A stretch of DNA of 64,000 nt from Terriglobia bacterium (GTDB taxonomy: Bacteria > Acidobacteriota > Terriglobia > Terriglobales > Acidobacteriaceae): contig JAIQGE010000013.1 of NCBI GenBank assembly GCA_020072815.1, positions 1 to 64,000 of the forward strand, in the 5' to 3' direction. Shown piece after piece: positions 1 through 9,541 of this stretch. The first letter of the stretch is position 1. Each line of letters begins with the position of its first letter. The position numbers were made by a program, and so were the translations under genes. The notes beneath the pieces were generated by a model, which saw nothing but the letters and a program-made list of their open reading frames with translations, made no database searches and was not told the DNA's origin.

Positions 1-1
1 C

Positions 2-166
2 TACCACCCCGACTTCGCCGCTTTCCGGCAGCGTTTGCGCGCTGCGGGAAAACCCAAAAAGGTCATCCGCATCGCTCTGGCCCATAAGCTTCTGGTCCGC
101 CTCAACGCCAAAGCCCGTGAAGTACGCAATCAGTTCCCGAGGTGGCTCCCTGCGTTCTCGCTCTGA
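2..166 (+). CDS. IS110-family transposase, C-terminal fragment (cut by window edge)
   Basis: Reading from base 2, 54 codons run to a TGA at 164-166. They begin YHPDFAAFRQRL, continue with GKPKKVIRIALAHKLLV, and end in an RLNAKARE segment. This is the usual C-terminal tail of IS110/IS116/IS902 transposases, where a G-K-x-x-K block follows the transposase_20 domain. The 5' part lies outside the window, so it is unknown whether the full gene is intact. A dispersed palindromic repeat begins about 140 bp downstream. The family call rests on this short conserved tail only. Confidence 0.7.
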   Translation, partial: YHPDFAAFRQRLRAAGKPKKVIRIALAHKLLVRLNAKAREVRNQFPRWLPAFSL

Positions 167-302
167 GTTAAATATCGCCAGCCGTAGTTGGGATGGTGGG
201 GAAAGTGGGAAACGCGCCAGCGTTTTCCAAGGCGGCCTTGCCGCCGTCTTTTCCACCATCCGCTTTCCCTTGGCCCTTGACAAACCAGACAGTCGCTCCC
301 CC

Positions 303-541
303 TTCATCCCAATATCTAAATGACTTACGCGATTCATCCCAATAGAAACTCTTTTTCGAGCGCAGGCGCCCCCGCCTGCGATGTCCAAGTCTAAATTCCA
401 TATAAACATAAGCAAACAAACAGCTTACATTACCACAACCACAAGCGAAAGTCAAGCGAATTCGGCTCCTGTTCGGGCCAAACAGCCCGCAATCCAACAT
501 CTTGGGATGGCTCACCTTAGATCAATCCAACATCTTGTGGT
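303..541 (+). repeat. Dispersed palindromic repeat, copy A
   Basis: One of three related copies (others near 50145 and 52478). Shared blocks are CATCCCAA-ATCTAA, then GACTTACGCGA, then CATCCCA, then a perfect 8-bp hairpin CGCAGGCG-CCCC-CGCCTGCG at 361-380. The copy ends with CACCTTAGATCA and CATCTTGTGG. An ATCTTGGGATGG near 499-510 is inverted relative to the CATCCCAA-AT start, giving the unit a partly palindromic, MITE-like layout. No ORF inside looks coding. Confidence 0.65.
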
Positions 542-595
542 TTTGCTGGAAGAGCCTTCCAGGGCCGCGTGGAGGACTCTAAAAAGAGAGTCCCC

Positions 596-641
596 GATGA
601 AACCCGATGACCCCGATGACCCCGATGTCCCGATGTCCCGA
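596..641 (+). repeat. Short tandem repeat of CCGATGACC / CCGATGTC units
   Basis: About five consecutive 8-9 bp units vary around CCCGATGAC and CCCGATGTC. They sit immediately downstream of the methyltransferase/MTHFR gene stop, which is on the minus strand. No coding or terminator signal is apparent. Confidence 0.6.
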
Positions 642-642
642 T

Positions 643-2523
643 CTACCCCACCCTCACCGCCGCTCCTTCATCCTTCAGCACTTCCGTCGCCGATGTGTAC
701 CGTCCCAGCGGCGCGGCCACCTGCGCTCCCTGGACCAGGCCGCGGACTTGTCGCAGCATCTCACGGGCGATCTGGATGCCCTCCGCACGGGCGGCGTCCG
801 CGTTGGGCGCGCGGGCCATGCGATCAATGATGGCGTCCGGCACGGAGACCCGCAGTTCGTTCTTCATAAACTCAGCGTTGCGGACGCTGGTCAGCGGCCA
901 TATGCCGGCCAGAACGGGGATGCGGCAGTGCTCGATGCGTCGCAGGAATTGCTCCAGCAGGGTGATGTCGAATACCGGCTGGGTTACGGCGAAGTCGGCG
1001 CCGGCTTCCACTTTGTATTCGAAGCGGCGGACCTCCTCGTCAATGTTGCCGATGCCGGGATTGGCGCCCACGCCGATCACGAATTTCGTCCCGCTGCCGA
1101 TGGGGTTGCCGCCAATGTCCAGCCCGAAATTCAGGTTGTGCACAATGTTGACCAGCCCAATGGCGTCCACATCGAACACCGCAGTGGCGTCAGGGTAATT
1201 GCCCAGCTTGGGCGGATCACCGGTAATGCAGATCAGGTTGTGGATGCCCATGGTGTCGCAACCCAGCAGCTCTGATTGCATGCTGAGCACGTTGCGGTCG
1301 CGGCAAGTGAAATGAAGAACGGTTTCTATCTCCGCCTGCTGCTGGACCAGCGTGCATAAGGCCAGGTTGCTCATACGGGCTGAGGCCCGCGGGCTGTCCG
1401 GGATATTGATGGCGTCAATGCCTGCGGCTTTCAGGTACTTGGCGCCTTCCACTTCCTTGCGGAAGTCAACGCCTTTGGGCGGTACGATCTCGACCAGGGT
1501 GACGAACTCTCCACCGGCCAGTTTGCGACCGAGGCTGGAACGCTGGCCCAGGGGCGGAGGTTCAATGCTGGATTCGCGCTTGCGCTCGGTGACCACGGCG
1601 AACGCTCCGCCGCTTTTGCCTTTGGCGTCACTCATGCGCAGGGCGGACTTCATGGCCTTGATATGCTCCGGCGTGGTCCCGCAGCAGCCGCCCACCAGAC
1701 CCACGCCGGCGTTGACGAACTTGCGGGCGTAGCTGGCCATGTATTCCGGCGAACAGAGATAGATGTTGCGTCCTTCAATGCTGCGCGGGATGCCGGCGTT
1801 GGGCTGGGCTGACAGGGGTTTGTCCGTCTGGCGGCGTATGCGTTCCACCGCCTCCAGCATGGCCACCGGGCCTACGCTGCAATTGCAGCCGATCACGTCC
1901 GCGCCCCACTCATCCAGCTTGGCGACAAAGGTTTCCGGGCTGGCGCCGTCCAGACAGTTGCCGTCTTCGTCAATGGTGACCTGGGCGACAACCTGCGTTT
2001 GTGGCGAGACGTCGCGCGCGGCCAGCAGGGCCTGATGCAGCTCTTCCAGATAGCCGAAGGTCTCCAGCATGATTACGTCCACGCCACCTTCAATCAACGC
2101 TCTTATCTGCTGACGAAAAGATTCGCGGGCTTCTTCGCGGGACGTTTTGCCCAGCGGTTCGATCCTCACGCCCAGCGGGCCTACCGATCCGGCCACCAAC
2201 ACGGCGACCGCCTTCTTCAGATTGAAGGCGTCAGCAGCTTCGCGGGCCAACTGTGCGCCGCGCAGGTTGATTTCGCGTACTTTGTCGGCCAGTCCATGGT
2301 GGGCCAGGCGAAACGAGTTGCCGCCAAAGGTATTGGTCTCAATCACTTCAGCGCCGGCGTTGAGGTATTCCTGATGCACTCCGCGAATCAGGTCGGGCTG
2401 CGTGAGGTTCAGCTCGTCGTAACACTTATTAATGAAGACGCCTTTTGCGTAGAGCAGCATGCCCATGGCTCCGTCACAAAGTACGGGGCCTTGCTTCAAA
2501 CGGCTTACAAGGTCTTGTGGCAT
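643..2523 (-). CDS. Bifunctional homocysteine S-methyltransferase / methylenetetrahydrofolate reductase
   Basis: This 626-residue protein joins two cytoplasmic one-carbon enzymes. Residues 1-290 form a homocysteine S-methyltransferase barrel: GPVLCDGAMGMLL near residue 12, ETNTFGGNS at 62-70, and the zinc-thiolate ligands in GCNCS (about 213) and GGCCGT (280-281). Residues 335-610 form a MetF-type FAD-dependent 5,10-methylene-THF reductase, starting VTLVEIVPPKGVD. The fusion matches the Bacillus YitJ architecture, which supplies methyl-THF and remethylates homocysteine to methionine. The gene is monocistronic. The leader, around 2581-2600, holds a small TTGCCG/CGGCAA hairpin followed by T residues on the minus strand. 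I found no recognisable SAM riboswitch. Confidence 0.93.
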   Translation of the reverse strand: MPQDLVSRLKQGPVLCDGAMGMLLYAKGVFINKCYDELNLTQPDLIRGVHQEYLNAGAEVIETNTFGGNSFRLAHHGLADKVREINLRGAQLAREAADAFNLKKAVAVLVAGSVGPLGVRIEPLGKTSREEARESFRQQIRALIEGGVDVIMLETFGYLEELHQALLAARDVSPQTQVVAQVTIDEDGNCLDGASPETFVAKLDEWGADVIGCNCSVGPVAMLEAVERIRRQTDKPLSAQPNAGIPRSIEGRNIYLCSPEYMASYARKFVNAGVGLVGGCCGTTPEHIKAMKSALRMSDAKGKSGGAFAVVTERKRESSIEPPPLGQRSSLGRKLAGGEFVTLVEIVPPKGVDFRKEVEGAKYLKAAGIDAINIPDSPRASARMSNLALCTLVQQQAEIETVLHFTCRDRNVLSMQSELLGCDTMGIHNLICITGDPPKLGNYPDATAVFDVDAIGLVNIVHNLNFGLDIGGNPIGSGTKFVIGVGANPGIGNIDEEVRRFEYKVEAGADFAVTQPVFDITLLEQFLRRIEHCRIPVLAGIWPLTSVRNAEFMKNELRVSVPDAIIDRMARAPNADAARAEGIQIAREMLRQVRGLVQGAQVAAPLGRYTSATEVLKDEGAAVRVG

Positions 2524-2764
2524 GGTGCAGTGACTTCAGAATACCCCAGCCCAGCCGTTCTGGCCATGCCGGGCAAAAATTTGCCGCAAAAAGACGGCAA
2601 TAGACGCGTTCTAGTTCCACGGCGAGGTGTGCCGGTCCCATAGGCCTGGGAGCGAGGACTTCTAGCGCCGGCGGGGGTTCGCGGGTGCGCAGAGCGTCGC
2701 CGCGAAATTTGCTCTGCTATAATTTCGGATTCATTCCAAAAGGGATAAGGGTCATCAATCAAGA

Positions 2765-4000
2765 ATGGACGGAAAGAAGTATGTCCGGGAAGCACTCATC
2801 ATTCTGCTGGCGTGCACGCTGGCAGGTTGTGGTTCAAACTCGTCCACTAACAACACGCCTCCGCCCACCGGAATCACCAAGCGCGTGCTGATTTCCAACA
2901 CGTCAACCAACACGGTGAACATGCTTGACGCCCAAAAAGACAAGCCGGCCACCAAGACTTTCGGGGCATCCGCCCCCACCAAGATGGTGACCGCGGGCGG
3001 CAAGACCATTGTCCTAAACAGCAATGCGGCTGAGATCTCGATCATTGACAACGCCACGGAAGCTGTAACTTTTACTCCTCTCCTGGCCGACCTTCCCTTT
3101 GATATTGCCATTACGCCGGACGGAAAGACGGCGTGGGTCGCAGTGCGAAATCCGGGGTTTGTGCAGGCCGTGGACACCGCCACCGGAGCCGTCACGCACA
3201 GCGTGATCGTGCCCAGTGTGAGCCGGCTGGCAATGAGTCCCAGCGGCAGCAAGCTGCTGGCCTTCAGCGATGACCCCCAAAATCTTCCCACCAACGCCAA
3301 TTCTTTCTTTGCGATTGATACCGCCAATCCTCCCGCCAACGGGACGCCATTCGCAATGACCGCTGGCGACCAGCCGATTACAGGCGTCTTTGGCAGCAGT
3401 GAGACGCAGGTTTTTGTTTTGAACTGTGGCGCCGAGTGCGGCGGAACCAAGGCGCCCAGCGTGGTGCGCGTGGACCTGACCGGCGCCACTCCGAACGCCG
3501 CGGTTACCGGGACCATCAAAGGCGCCACCGTGGGACTCCTGAACACCGGGAAGCTGTTTATTGCAGGGACCCCCGTCGGCAGCCCCACGGGAACTTTGCA
3601 GGTGATTGACACAGCGTCGTTGACCGCCGGACCCGACATCGCCATTACCGACGGGCGCCACACCATCATGTCTCTGGCCAGCAACAATCACCTTTACATC
3701 GGAGCATCCGGATGCACCCCGGGGCCAATCAACGCGCAAAACCTGGTGCAAGGATGCCTGAGTATCTTTAATACAGGCGCGGCGGCTGGCCCGGGCAATC
3801 CGGTTCTTCCGCTGGAGTCAGCTTTCCGCCAGAACTTTGACGTCACGGCCTTCCAGCCCATCTCCGGGCGCAACGTCCTGTACGTCTGCCAAGGCGCGGA
3901 ACTGGACATCTTCGACATCACTGCAGACGCGCCCGCCGCCAGCATCCAGCAGATTGACATTGTGGGCAAAGCGTATGGCGTTGTGCAGATCGATCCCTAG
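2765..4000 (+). CDS. Predicted lipoprotein with YncE-like beta-propeller repeats
   Basis: The 411-residue product has a lipoprotein signal: a hydrophobic stretch ending in the lipobox TLAGC, with the lipidated Cys at 22, then a Ser/Asn/Pro linker. The body has repeated segments such as RVLISNTSTNTVNMLDA, FDIAITPDGKTAWVA and LAMSPSGSKLLAF. These are typical of YncE/NHL-type beta-propellers (surface or periplasmic binding proteins of unknown ligand). ATG 2765 fits the signal peptide. The gene is convergent with nadB, with only 36 bp between the stops. The exact function is unknown. Confidence 0.8.
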   Translation: MDGKKYVREALIILLACTLAGCGSNSSTNNTPPPTGITKRVLISNTSTNTVNMLDAQKDKPATKTFGASAPTKMVTAGGKTIVLNSNAAEISIIDNATEAVTFTPLLADLPFDIAITPDGKTAWVAVRNPGFVQAVDTATGAVTHSVIVPSVSRLAMSPSGSKLLAFSDDPQNLPTNANSFFAIDTANPPANGTPFAMTAGDQPITGVFGSSETQVFVLNCGAECGGTKAPSVVRVDLTGATPNAAVTGTIKGATVGLLNTGKLFIAGTPVGSPTGTLQVIDTASLTAGPDIAITDGRHTIMSLASNNHLYIGASGCTPGPINAQNLVQGCLSIFNTGAAAGPGNPVLPLESAFRQNFDVTAFQPISGRNVLYVCQGAELDIFDITADAPAASIQQIDIVGKAYGVVQIDP

Positions 4001-4036
4001 GGCTTTTTCAAATTCCCTCTCATTGATCCAGTCTCG

Positions 4037-5605
4037 TTAAGCGAAGCGCACTGCGCTTGCGGTGATGATGGAATGCTTTTTGAATTTCACATCATCGTGG
4101 GCGGGATAGTCCGTGCGGTAGTGGGCCCCGCGGCTTTCCAGGCGGGCCAGCGCCGAGCGGGTGATGAGGGTCGCCGCAGTGTGGATGTTTCCGGCTTCGC
4201 AATGGCGGCGTGAGACCGGAGGCGGCACTCGCTGGGACGCAGCTTGCAACTGCTCCAAAGCTTCCGTCATGCCCTTGCGCGTTCGCACAATGCCTACTTT
4301 GTTCCACATCAACTGCTGGACTTCGCTGATCAAGGCTTCCGCGTCCGCAGTCGGGTTGCCGGCAGAAGCAGAGGCTGTCGTTCCGTTGGAAGCCGTGCTG
4401 GTTTCGCCGGTGTCCCTCCGCATCGCGGTTGCTGCCCGCGCGCCGAACACCAAGCCCTCCAAAAGGGAATTGCTGGCCAGACGATTCGCGCCGTGGACGC
4501 CGGTGCACGCGGTTTCTCCCGCGGCGTAGAGTCCGGGCAGGCTGCTGCGTCCGTAAAGGTCCGTGCGCACGCCGCCCATCAGATAGTGGGCTGCCGGACG
4601 GATGGGGATCAGGTCCACGGTGATGTCCACGTTGTACTGCAGGCAAGTCTGGTAAATGCGCGGGAAACGGGCCTTGATGTGGTCTTCTTTCAAATGGGTC
4701 AGGTCCAGGTAGACCACAGGTTCTTTCAGGGGGCTGACTTCCAGTTCGTGAGCGATGGCGCGGGCCACCACGTCCCGCGGGGCCAGTTCGCCCATTTCAT
4801 GATATTTCGGCAGAAAGCGGTGCAGCTCAGCGTTGCGCAGCACCGCGCCTTCACCGCGCAGGGCTTCAGACAGCAGGAAGCGCGGCGCCTTCTTGACGTA
4901 AAGCGCCGTGGGATGGAACTGCACGAACTCCATGTCACTGATTTCCGCTCCGGCCCGGTAGGCCATGGCCACGCCGTCGGCCGTGGCCACCGCCGGGTTG
5001 GTGGTGTTGCTGTAGACGTTGCCGGCCCCGCCGGTGGCCAGCAGAATTGCGGCGCAGCGCACCAAGTGTTGCGGCCCCTTGGTGGAAATCAGGCTGACCC
5101 CGCAAACCCGGCCGTCTTCCATGTGCAGGCCGGAGGAGAACTCATACTCGCAAAAAGAAATGTTTTTGAGAGTGGAGGCCTTGGCATGCAGGGCGCGGCC
5201 GATCTCACGGCCCGTGGAGTCGCCGTGCGCATGCAGGATGCGGTCACGGCTGTGGGCCGCTTCGCGGGTAAACGTCAGCTTGGTCCCTTTGCGGTCAAAC
5301 TCCGTGCCCCAGTCAATCAGTTCCTGGATCCGGTGCGGACCTTCTTCCACCAGGGTATGGGCCGCGTCGGTGTTCACAATTCCGTCGCCAGCGCTCACGG
5401 TGTCCTGAAAGTGCAGGCTGATTTCATCTTCGTCGCTCAGCGCCACGGCGATGCCGCCTTGCGCGTACTGGGTGGCAGACTCGGTCAACTCCTGCTTGGC
5501 CAGGACCAGTACTTTGCCCCCTTCCGCCAGCGTAATGGCCGCACGCAGGCCGGCCACGCCCGACCCGACCACGATGAAATCCACGTGCTGTGGAAGTTTA
5601 TTCAT
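4037..5605 (-). CDS. nadB: L-aspartate oxidase
   Basis: This 522-residue flavoprotein oxidises L-aspartate to iminoaspartate, the first step of de novo NAD synthesis in the cytoplasm. The N-terminal FAD-binding motif VVGSGVAGLRAA follows the start. TQYAQGGIAVAL, HPTALYV and the active-site region RPAAHYLMGGVRTD are all present, as is the helical C-terminal domain. The frame extends 33 codons upstream of ATG 5605, but that part has no homology and the FAD fold begins right after MNKLPQHVDFI, so 5605 was chosen. No nadA or nadC lies in the window. Confidence 0.93.
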   Translation of the reverse strand: MNKLPQHVDFIVVGSGVAGLRAAITLAEGGKVLVLAKQELTESATQYAQGGIAVALSDEDEISLHFQDTVSAGDGIVNTDAAHTLVEEGPHRIQELIDWGTEFDRKGTKLTFTREAAHSRDRILHAHGDSTGREIGRALHAKASTLKNISFCEYEFSSGLHMEDGRVCGVSLISTKGPQHLVRCAAILLATGGAGNVYSNTTNPAVATADGVAMAYRAGAEISDMEFVQFHPTALYVKKAPRFLLSEALRGEGAVLRNAELHRFLPKYHEMGELAPRDVVARAIAHELEVSPLKEPVVYLDLTHLKEDHIKARFPRIYQTCLQYNVDITVDLIPIRPAAHYLMGGVRTDLYGRSSLPGLYAAGETACTGVHGANRLASNSLLEGLVFGARAATAMRRDTGETSTASNGTTASASAGNPTADAEALISEVQQLMWNKVGIVRTRKGMTEALEQLQAASQRVPPPVSRRHCEAGNIHTAATLITRSALARLESRGAHYRTDYPAHDDVKFKKHSIITASAVRFA

Positions 5606-5843
5606 GAATCGGCAATGGTAACAAAGGGAGGGAACGATTGAGAAATTGCCCAGCCTAAAAGACAGTTCCTTGGGACCGCAGAACAACACAGATTTCAATT
5701 GCATTTGGTCCTGCCGTCTATTAATTTCGTGAAAATTGCCGGAGTTTTCTGCTCTGGCAAGAAAGCAACTTGAGTGAAGATGCCTGCCAGGTCCTACGAC
5801 TGCTCATGGCATCCTCAACCTTGAATCCCTTCCGGGAGGCGAC

Positions 5844-6779
5844 ATGACCGCACGACAACTGCATCTCGGGCTCTGTTTGATTTGCTTTTCCTTGTTAAGT
5901 TCCAGTTTGGTTTTCGCTCAGGCCCCAGCCTCCCTGGGCGAGTACGTGTACGCCTTACCGCCAGGATGGAATGCCACGCAGTATTCAGACGGAATTGTGC
6001 TCATGTCGCCTCCCTCGGTGACCAACGAGCGGTGTGTGGTCACCCTCTGGCCCATGCGACCGGCTGGCGCCAACCTGCTAAGCGATGCTTACAACCTCTT
6101 TAGCGACATATACAAAACTTATGAGCTGCGAAACCAAACCAACCGCGGCTCTCCCATGCCGTCATCCGTCGTGCGTGGCACTTCAGGGCAGGGGTGGGAC
6201 TATGTGGTCGTAAGGAAGGGCGTTGCTCCTCCGGGCTCGCCTGAGTCCCGCCTGGCTTTTGTTTTCGTCGCGAAGCTCAATAATCGCCTGGCGGTTATCT
6301 CAGGGGTTTCCAAAGATCCCCTGGTGAGCACTTGTTTTGGGGAACTCGCCTACAACGCGTGGCCCCGGTTCTTCTATAGCTTGAGGTTCAAGACCTGGAC
6401 CCCGGTTGATCAGGCTCCCGCGCTGCGCAAGAAACTGGCGGGAGTTTGGACCATTGCGACGGGGAGCGTCGCCGACCAATTCACCTTTGCCGCCAACGGC
6501 CGCTATGCTGGCGCGTCCGCCCGCCAGACTTACGGCAGGATCTCCAATTCAGAAGTGGTGACGACCACGCAAGGGTTCTTCGGCAACGGAGCGTACACGC
6601 TCAAAGAGGACACCATCACGCTTACGCCGGACGACCACAGCCGCCGGCCGGAAAGCGGGCTCATCCGCGTGGAGGAAGAAAGCAAAGACGACGGGAGAAG
6701 CTGGGTTGAAATTCTCTACCTGTTGAGGACGAGTTCGGTTGACGGCAAGGACTACGAGGTTCGCTATCAAAAGAAATAA
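5844..6779 (+). CDS. Secreted protein of unknown function, paralogue of the 31701 gene
   Basis: The 311-residue protein has a Sec signal peptide (hydrophobic residues about 8-24, then FAQA). Its N-terminal half starts LGEYVYALPPGWNATQ, and its C-terminal half begins LAGVWTIATGSVADQFTFAANGRYAG, resembling the first strands of lipocalin-like stability domains. The gene at 31701 has the same order: signal peptide, (V/L)PxGW segment, then an L(A/V)GxW...GRY domain. The two are divergent paralogues. A gGAGG-like sequence precedes the ATG. Periplasmic or outer-surface location is inferred; no function is assigned. Confidence 0.72.
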   Translation: MTARQLHLGLCLICFSLLSSSLVFAQAPASLGEYVYALPPGWNATQYSDGIVLMSPPSVTNERCVVTLWPMRPAGANLLSDAYNLFSDIYKTYELRNQTNRGSPMPSSVVRGTSGQGWDYVVVRKGVAPPGSPESRLAFVFVAKLNNRLAVISGVSKDPLVSTCFGELAYNAWPRFFYSLRFKTWTPVDQAPALRKKLAGVWTIATGSVADQFTFAANGRYAGASARQTYGRISNSEVVTTTQGFFGNGAYTLKEDTITLTPDDHSRRPESGLIRVEEESKDDGRSWVEILYLLRTSSVDGKDYEVRYQKK

Positions 6780-6821
6780 TCCCGCATCTGGTTAGGGAAG
6801 CCTGGCCGGTCTGCCAGTTCG

Positions 6822-7964
6822 ATGGAATTGTCTTCTCCCCTGGCTGCTTCATTTATCATCAGAAGCAGCGTGAAGAGAATCAAAGTCAGGCTGAAATCCC
6901 AAAGTTACGACGTGCTGATCGCCTCCGGATTGCTGCGGCATGCCGGACGCGAGGTGCGCCGCTTGCTGCCGTCGCGGGAGAGCCGCGTGTTTGTGGTCAC
7001 GTCGCCGAACGTGCGGCGGCGCTGGGGAGGTCCGCTGGAGAAATCTTTGCAGCAGGCCAAGTTGCACTATCTGGTCCTGGAGATGAATGACGGCGAGCCG
7101 TCTAAGCATCTGGCCACCGTGGAGCAACTGGCCGAACAGATGGTGCGCGCCGGCGCGGACCGCAAATCGCTGGTGGTGGCTTTTGGCGGAGGCGTGGTGG
7201 GCGACAGCGCCGGATTTCTCGCCGCCATCTTCCTGCGCGGCGTTCCTGTGGTGCAAATTCCCACCACGCTTCTGGCGCAAGTGGACGCCAGCATCGGCGG
7301 CAAAACCGGCGTGAATTTGCGCGCGGGCAAAAACCTGATTGGCGCGTTTCATCAGCCGCGGGCCGTGCTGGTGGACCCGGAAGTGCTGAGCACGCTGAGC
7401 GACCGCGAATTTCGCGCGGGGCTGTTTGAGTCGCTCAAGTGCGGCGTGATCCGCGATAAGAAGCTCTTTGATTTCATGGTCAGCCGAGCGCCGCAGATAT
7501 TGAAGCGCGATAGCACGGCGCTGCGGCGGATCATCACGGATTCTATTCAGGTGAAGGCTCAGGTGGTTGCTGCCGATGAAAAAGAATCCGATCTTCGCCG
7601 TATCTTGAATTTTGGACATACCGTTGGCCACGCGCTGGAGGCCGCGACCGGGTACTCGCATCTTCTCCACGGCGAAGCGGTGGCCTGGGGCATGATTGCG
7701 GCGGCGATTATCGCCAGTGACGCCGGTGTTTGTTCGGAAGAAACTGCAAAGCAGATCAAGTCCGCCGTGCTGGCTTACGGACCGTTGCCGCCGGTCACCT
7801 GCGCGACGGACGAAGTGCTGGACCGCATGGCCGCGGACAAGAAGACCGTGGCGGGTTCGGTGCACTTTGTGCTGCCGCAGAAGATTGGCAAAGTGAAGAT
7901 TAGCAGTGACATTCCTGCCGAAATCGTCAGGCACGCCGTGGAGCAAATCACAAGTCATGCCTGA
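6822..7964 (+). CDS. aroB: 3-dehydroquinate synthase
   Basis: The product converts DAHP to 3-dehydroquinate, the second step of the shikimate pathway, using NAD and a divalent metal. The 380-residue protein has the NAD-binding GGGVVGDSAGFLA, the PTTLLAQVDASIGGKTG signature, and metal-ligand regions FESLKCG, FGHTVGHALE and HGEAVAWG. The first 15 or so residues lie outside the usual family length, so translation could start somewhat later. The stop overlaps the downstream methyltransferase ATG by 8 bp, so the two are probably translationally coupled. Confidence 0.93.
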   Translation: MELSSPLAASFIIRSSVKRIKVRLKSQSYDVLIASGLLRHAGREVRRLLPSRESRVFVVTSPNVRRRWGGPLEKSLQQAKLHYLVLEMNDGEPSKHLATVEQLAEQMVRAGADRKSLVVAFGGGVVGDSAGFLAAIFLRGVPVVQIPTTLLAQVDASIGGKTGVNLRAGKNLIGAFHQPRAVLVDPEVLSTLSDREFRAGLFESLKCGVIRDKKLFDFMVSRAPQILKRDSTALRRIITDSIQVKAQVVAADEKESDLRRILNFGHTVGHALEAATGYSHLLHGEAVAWGMIAAAIIASDAGVCSEETAKQIKSAVLAYGPLPPVTCATDEVLDRMAADKKTVAGSVHFVLPQKIGKVKISSDIPAEIVRHAVEQITSHA

Positions 7965-8814
7965 GGCCAAGACATCCATGGAAGAAACGGGAACGGTCCG
8001 CCCAGGCGGAGCCGCAGGCGAAACGCAAACCGGAGTGGGCGGAACGCAGTCTGCAACGGGCACAACGCCTGTTGGAACCGCAGGCGCAAAGCCTGCTGGA
8101 ATTGAAGACGAGCGCGCCGCGGCGCAGGCCGTGCGCCAGATGTTTGACGAAATCGCTCCCCGCTACGACTTTGCCAACCACACGCTCTCCCTGAACGTGG
8201 ACCGTCTATGGTGGCGGCGCACCGCGCGGACTTTTTCGCATATCCTCAAGCGCGATGACGCGCGGGTGCTGGATCTTTGTGCCGGCACCGGAGACATGGC
8301 CGTGGCTTTGCGCTCGGCCGCGAGTCGCGAAAAGAGTTCTACCGCCATCTGCGCGCTGGATTTCTCCCACCAGATGCTGCAGCACGGCCTGGACAAATAC
8401 GCCAGGAACCAGATTCAGCCGGTGGAAGCCGACGCGCTCCGGCTTCCGTTGAGCGATGCCAGCGTGGACCTGGTGGTTTCAGCGTTCGGGTTCCGTAATC
8501 TCGCCAACTACGACGCTGGTTTGCGCGAGATCTTTCGCGTGCTCAAGCCCGGCGGGGAAGTAGGCATCCTGGACTTCGGCGAGCCGGGCGGCTTGCTCGG
8601 CAAACTCTATGGTTTCTATTTCCGCAAAATCCTGCCGCGCATCGGCACGTTCATCTCCGGTGTGCGCGGGCCGTACGAATACCTGCCTGCATCGGTCAAG
8701 AAATTTCCCGCTCCCCAGCAGATGCTCGGCCGCATGGAGTCCGCGGGCTTCCAAGACGTGAGTTGGACGCCCTACACATTTGGGATTGCCGGTCTCTATC
8801 GCGGGAAAAGATGA
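7957..8814 (+). CDS. menG: Demethylmenaquinone / ubiquinone methyltransferase, UbiE/MenG family
   Basis: This SAM-dependent methyltransferase catalyses the C-methylation step of menaquinone synthesis. MFDEIAPRYDFANHTLS is the family signature, VLDLCAGTGDMAVAL is SAM motif I, and VVSAFGFRNLANY is the family post-I region. ATG 7957 overlaps the aroB stop (ATGCCTGA). The 285-residue product carries about 45 extra N-terminal residues rich in Gly, Thr and Ala before the enzyme domain begins, so a later start is possible. Menaquinone rather than ubiquinone is assumed from the inferred phylum. Confidence 0.9.
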   Translation: MPEAKTSMEETGTVRPGGAAGETQTGVGGTQSATGTTPVGTAGAKPAGIEDERAAAQAVRQMFDEIAPRYDFANHTLSLNVDRLWWRRTARTFSHILKRDDARVLDLCAGTGDMAVALRSAASREKSSTAICALDFSHQMLQHGLDKYARNQIQPVEADALRLPLSDASVDLVVSAFGFRNLANYDAGLREIFRVLKPGGEVGILDFGEPGGLLGKLYGFYFRKILPRIGTFISGVRGPYEYLPASVKKFPAPQQMLGRMESAGFQDVSWTPYTFGIAGLYRGKR

Positions 8815-8817
8815 TTC

Positions 8818-8846
8818 TCACCGCGGAGGCGCGGAGACGCTGAGAA
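8818..8846 (+). repeat. CCGCGGAGG-CGCRGAG type dispersed repeat
   Basis: Sequence TCACCGCGGAGGCGCGGAGA, followed by CGCTGAGAAG, lies just after menG. Related copies are at 25641-25669 (reverse orientation) and 30968-31006 (reverse orientation). All are intergenic. Confidence 0.45.
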
Positions 8847-8866
8847 GAGCGAAACTCTGCGGACGG

Positions 8867-9541
8867 CTAGGCACCCAGTGCGCCAGTGTAAATCGCCATT
8901 CCGACCACGGCGTCCGCGCCGATTTTATCCAGCGCATTGATTTCCTCCATGGAGCGAATCCCGCCGGCGACAATCAGTTGGCGGGTTGTGCTTGCACGAA
9001 GCCTGCGCGCAACGTCCATGGGAAAGCCGCTCATGGTGCCTTCCGTATCAATGTGTGTGTAGAGAAACGCGTTGCAATAATCCTCCAGCGCGCGCATCAC
9101 GTCCAGCGGAGCAATGCGGGTGCTTTCCTTCCAGCCTTGAATCGCCACTTTGCCTCCGCGGGAATCAATCGCAAACGTCAGGTGCTCCGCGCCTAGCGCC
9201 TGCGAGCACTCTTCAGCAAGAGCGGTATTGATGGCGCCGTCCTTGATCAGCGCAGACCCGAAGATCACGCGGCGCGCGCCGAGCACCAGCAGCTCGCGAG
9301 CGCGGTCCACGGTGCGAACGCCGCCGCCAACCTGACAGCCGAGCCGCTTGCAGATCATGGCGATCAGGTCGTGGTTGCTGCCATTGTTCATGGCCGCGTC
9401 GAGGTCTATCAGTTGGACCAGCGGGTATTTTGCGAAGCGCTCAATCCAGTAATTGAAGTCGTCAAACTCCAGGGCCTTCTTCTCGCCCTGGACCAACTGC
9501 ACGATCTTGCCGCCCATGAGGTCAATGGATGGGATCAGCAT
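8867..9541 (-). CDS. hisA: ProFAR isomerase
   Basis: HisA opens the ring of the ProFAR aminoaldose to the ketose PRFAR in histidine biosynthesis. The 224-residue barrel starts [19 protein letters not shown], which includes the first catalytic Asp. IDTEGTMSG carries the second, and [11 protein letters not shown] and VVGMAIYTG form phosphate loops. A GTG lies two codons upstream at 9547, but the GAGGTGG ribosome site sits 5 nt before ATG 9541, so that start was chosen. The start overlaps the hisF stop by 7 bp. It is the last gene of the his operon. Confidence 0.92.
   Translation of the reverse strand: MLIPSIDLMGGKIVQLVQGEKKALEFDDFNYWIERFAKYPLVQLIDLDAAMNNGSNHDLIAMICKRLGCQVGGGVRTVDRARELLVLGARRVIFGSALIKDGAINTALAEECSQALGAEHLTFAIDSRGGKVAIQGWKESTRIAPLDVMRALEDYCNAFLYTHIDTEGTMSGFPMDVARRLRASTTRQLIVAGGIRSMEEINALDKIGADAVVGMAIYTGALGA

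Noticed and set aside
607-1275. 222-codon plus-strand frame opposite the methyltransferase/MTHFR gene
   Set aside because: Antisense shadow of a well-conserved gene; composition has no fold-like pattern.
2524-2764. Possible SAM riboswitch before the methionine-synthesis gene
   Set aside because: No SAM-I, SAM-II or SAH aptamer signature could be matched; only a weak 6-bp hairpin is present.
4244-5641. 465-codon plus-strand frame
   Set aside because: Antisense of nadB; the length results from high G+C codon structure.
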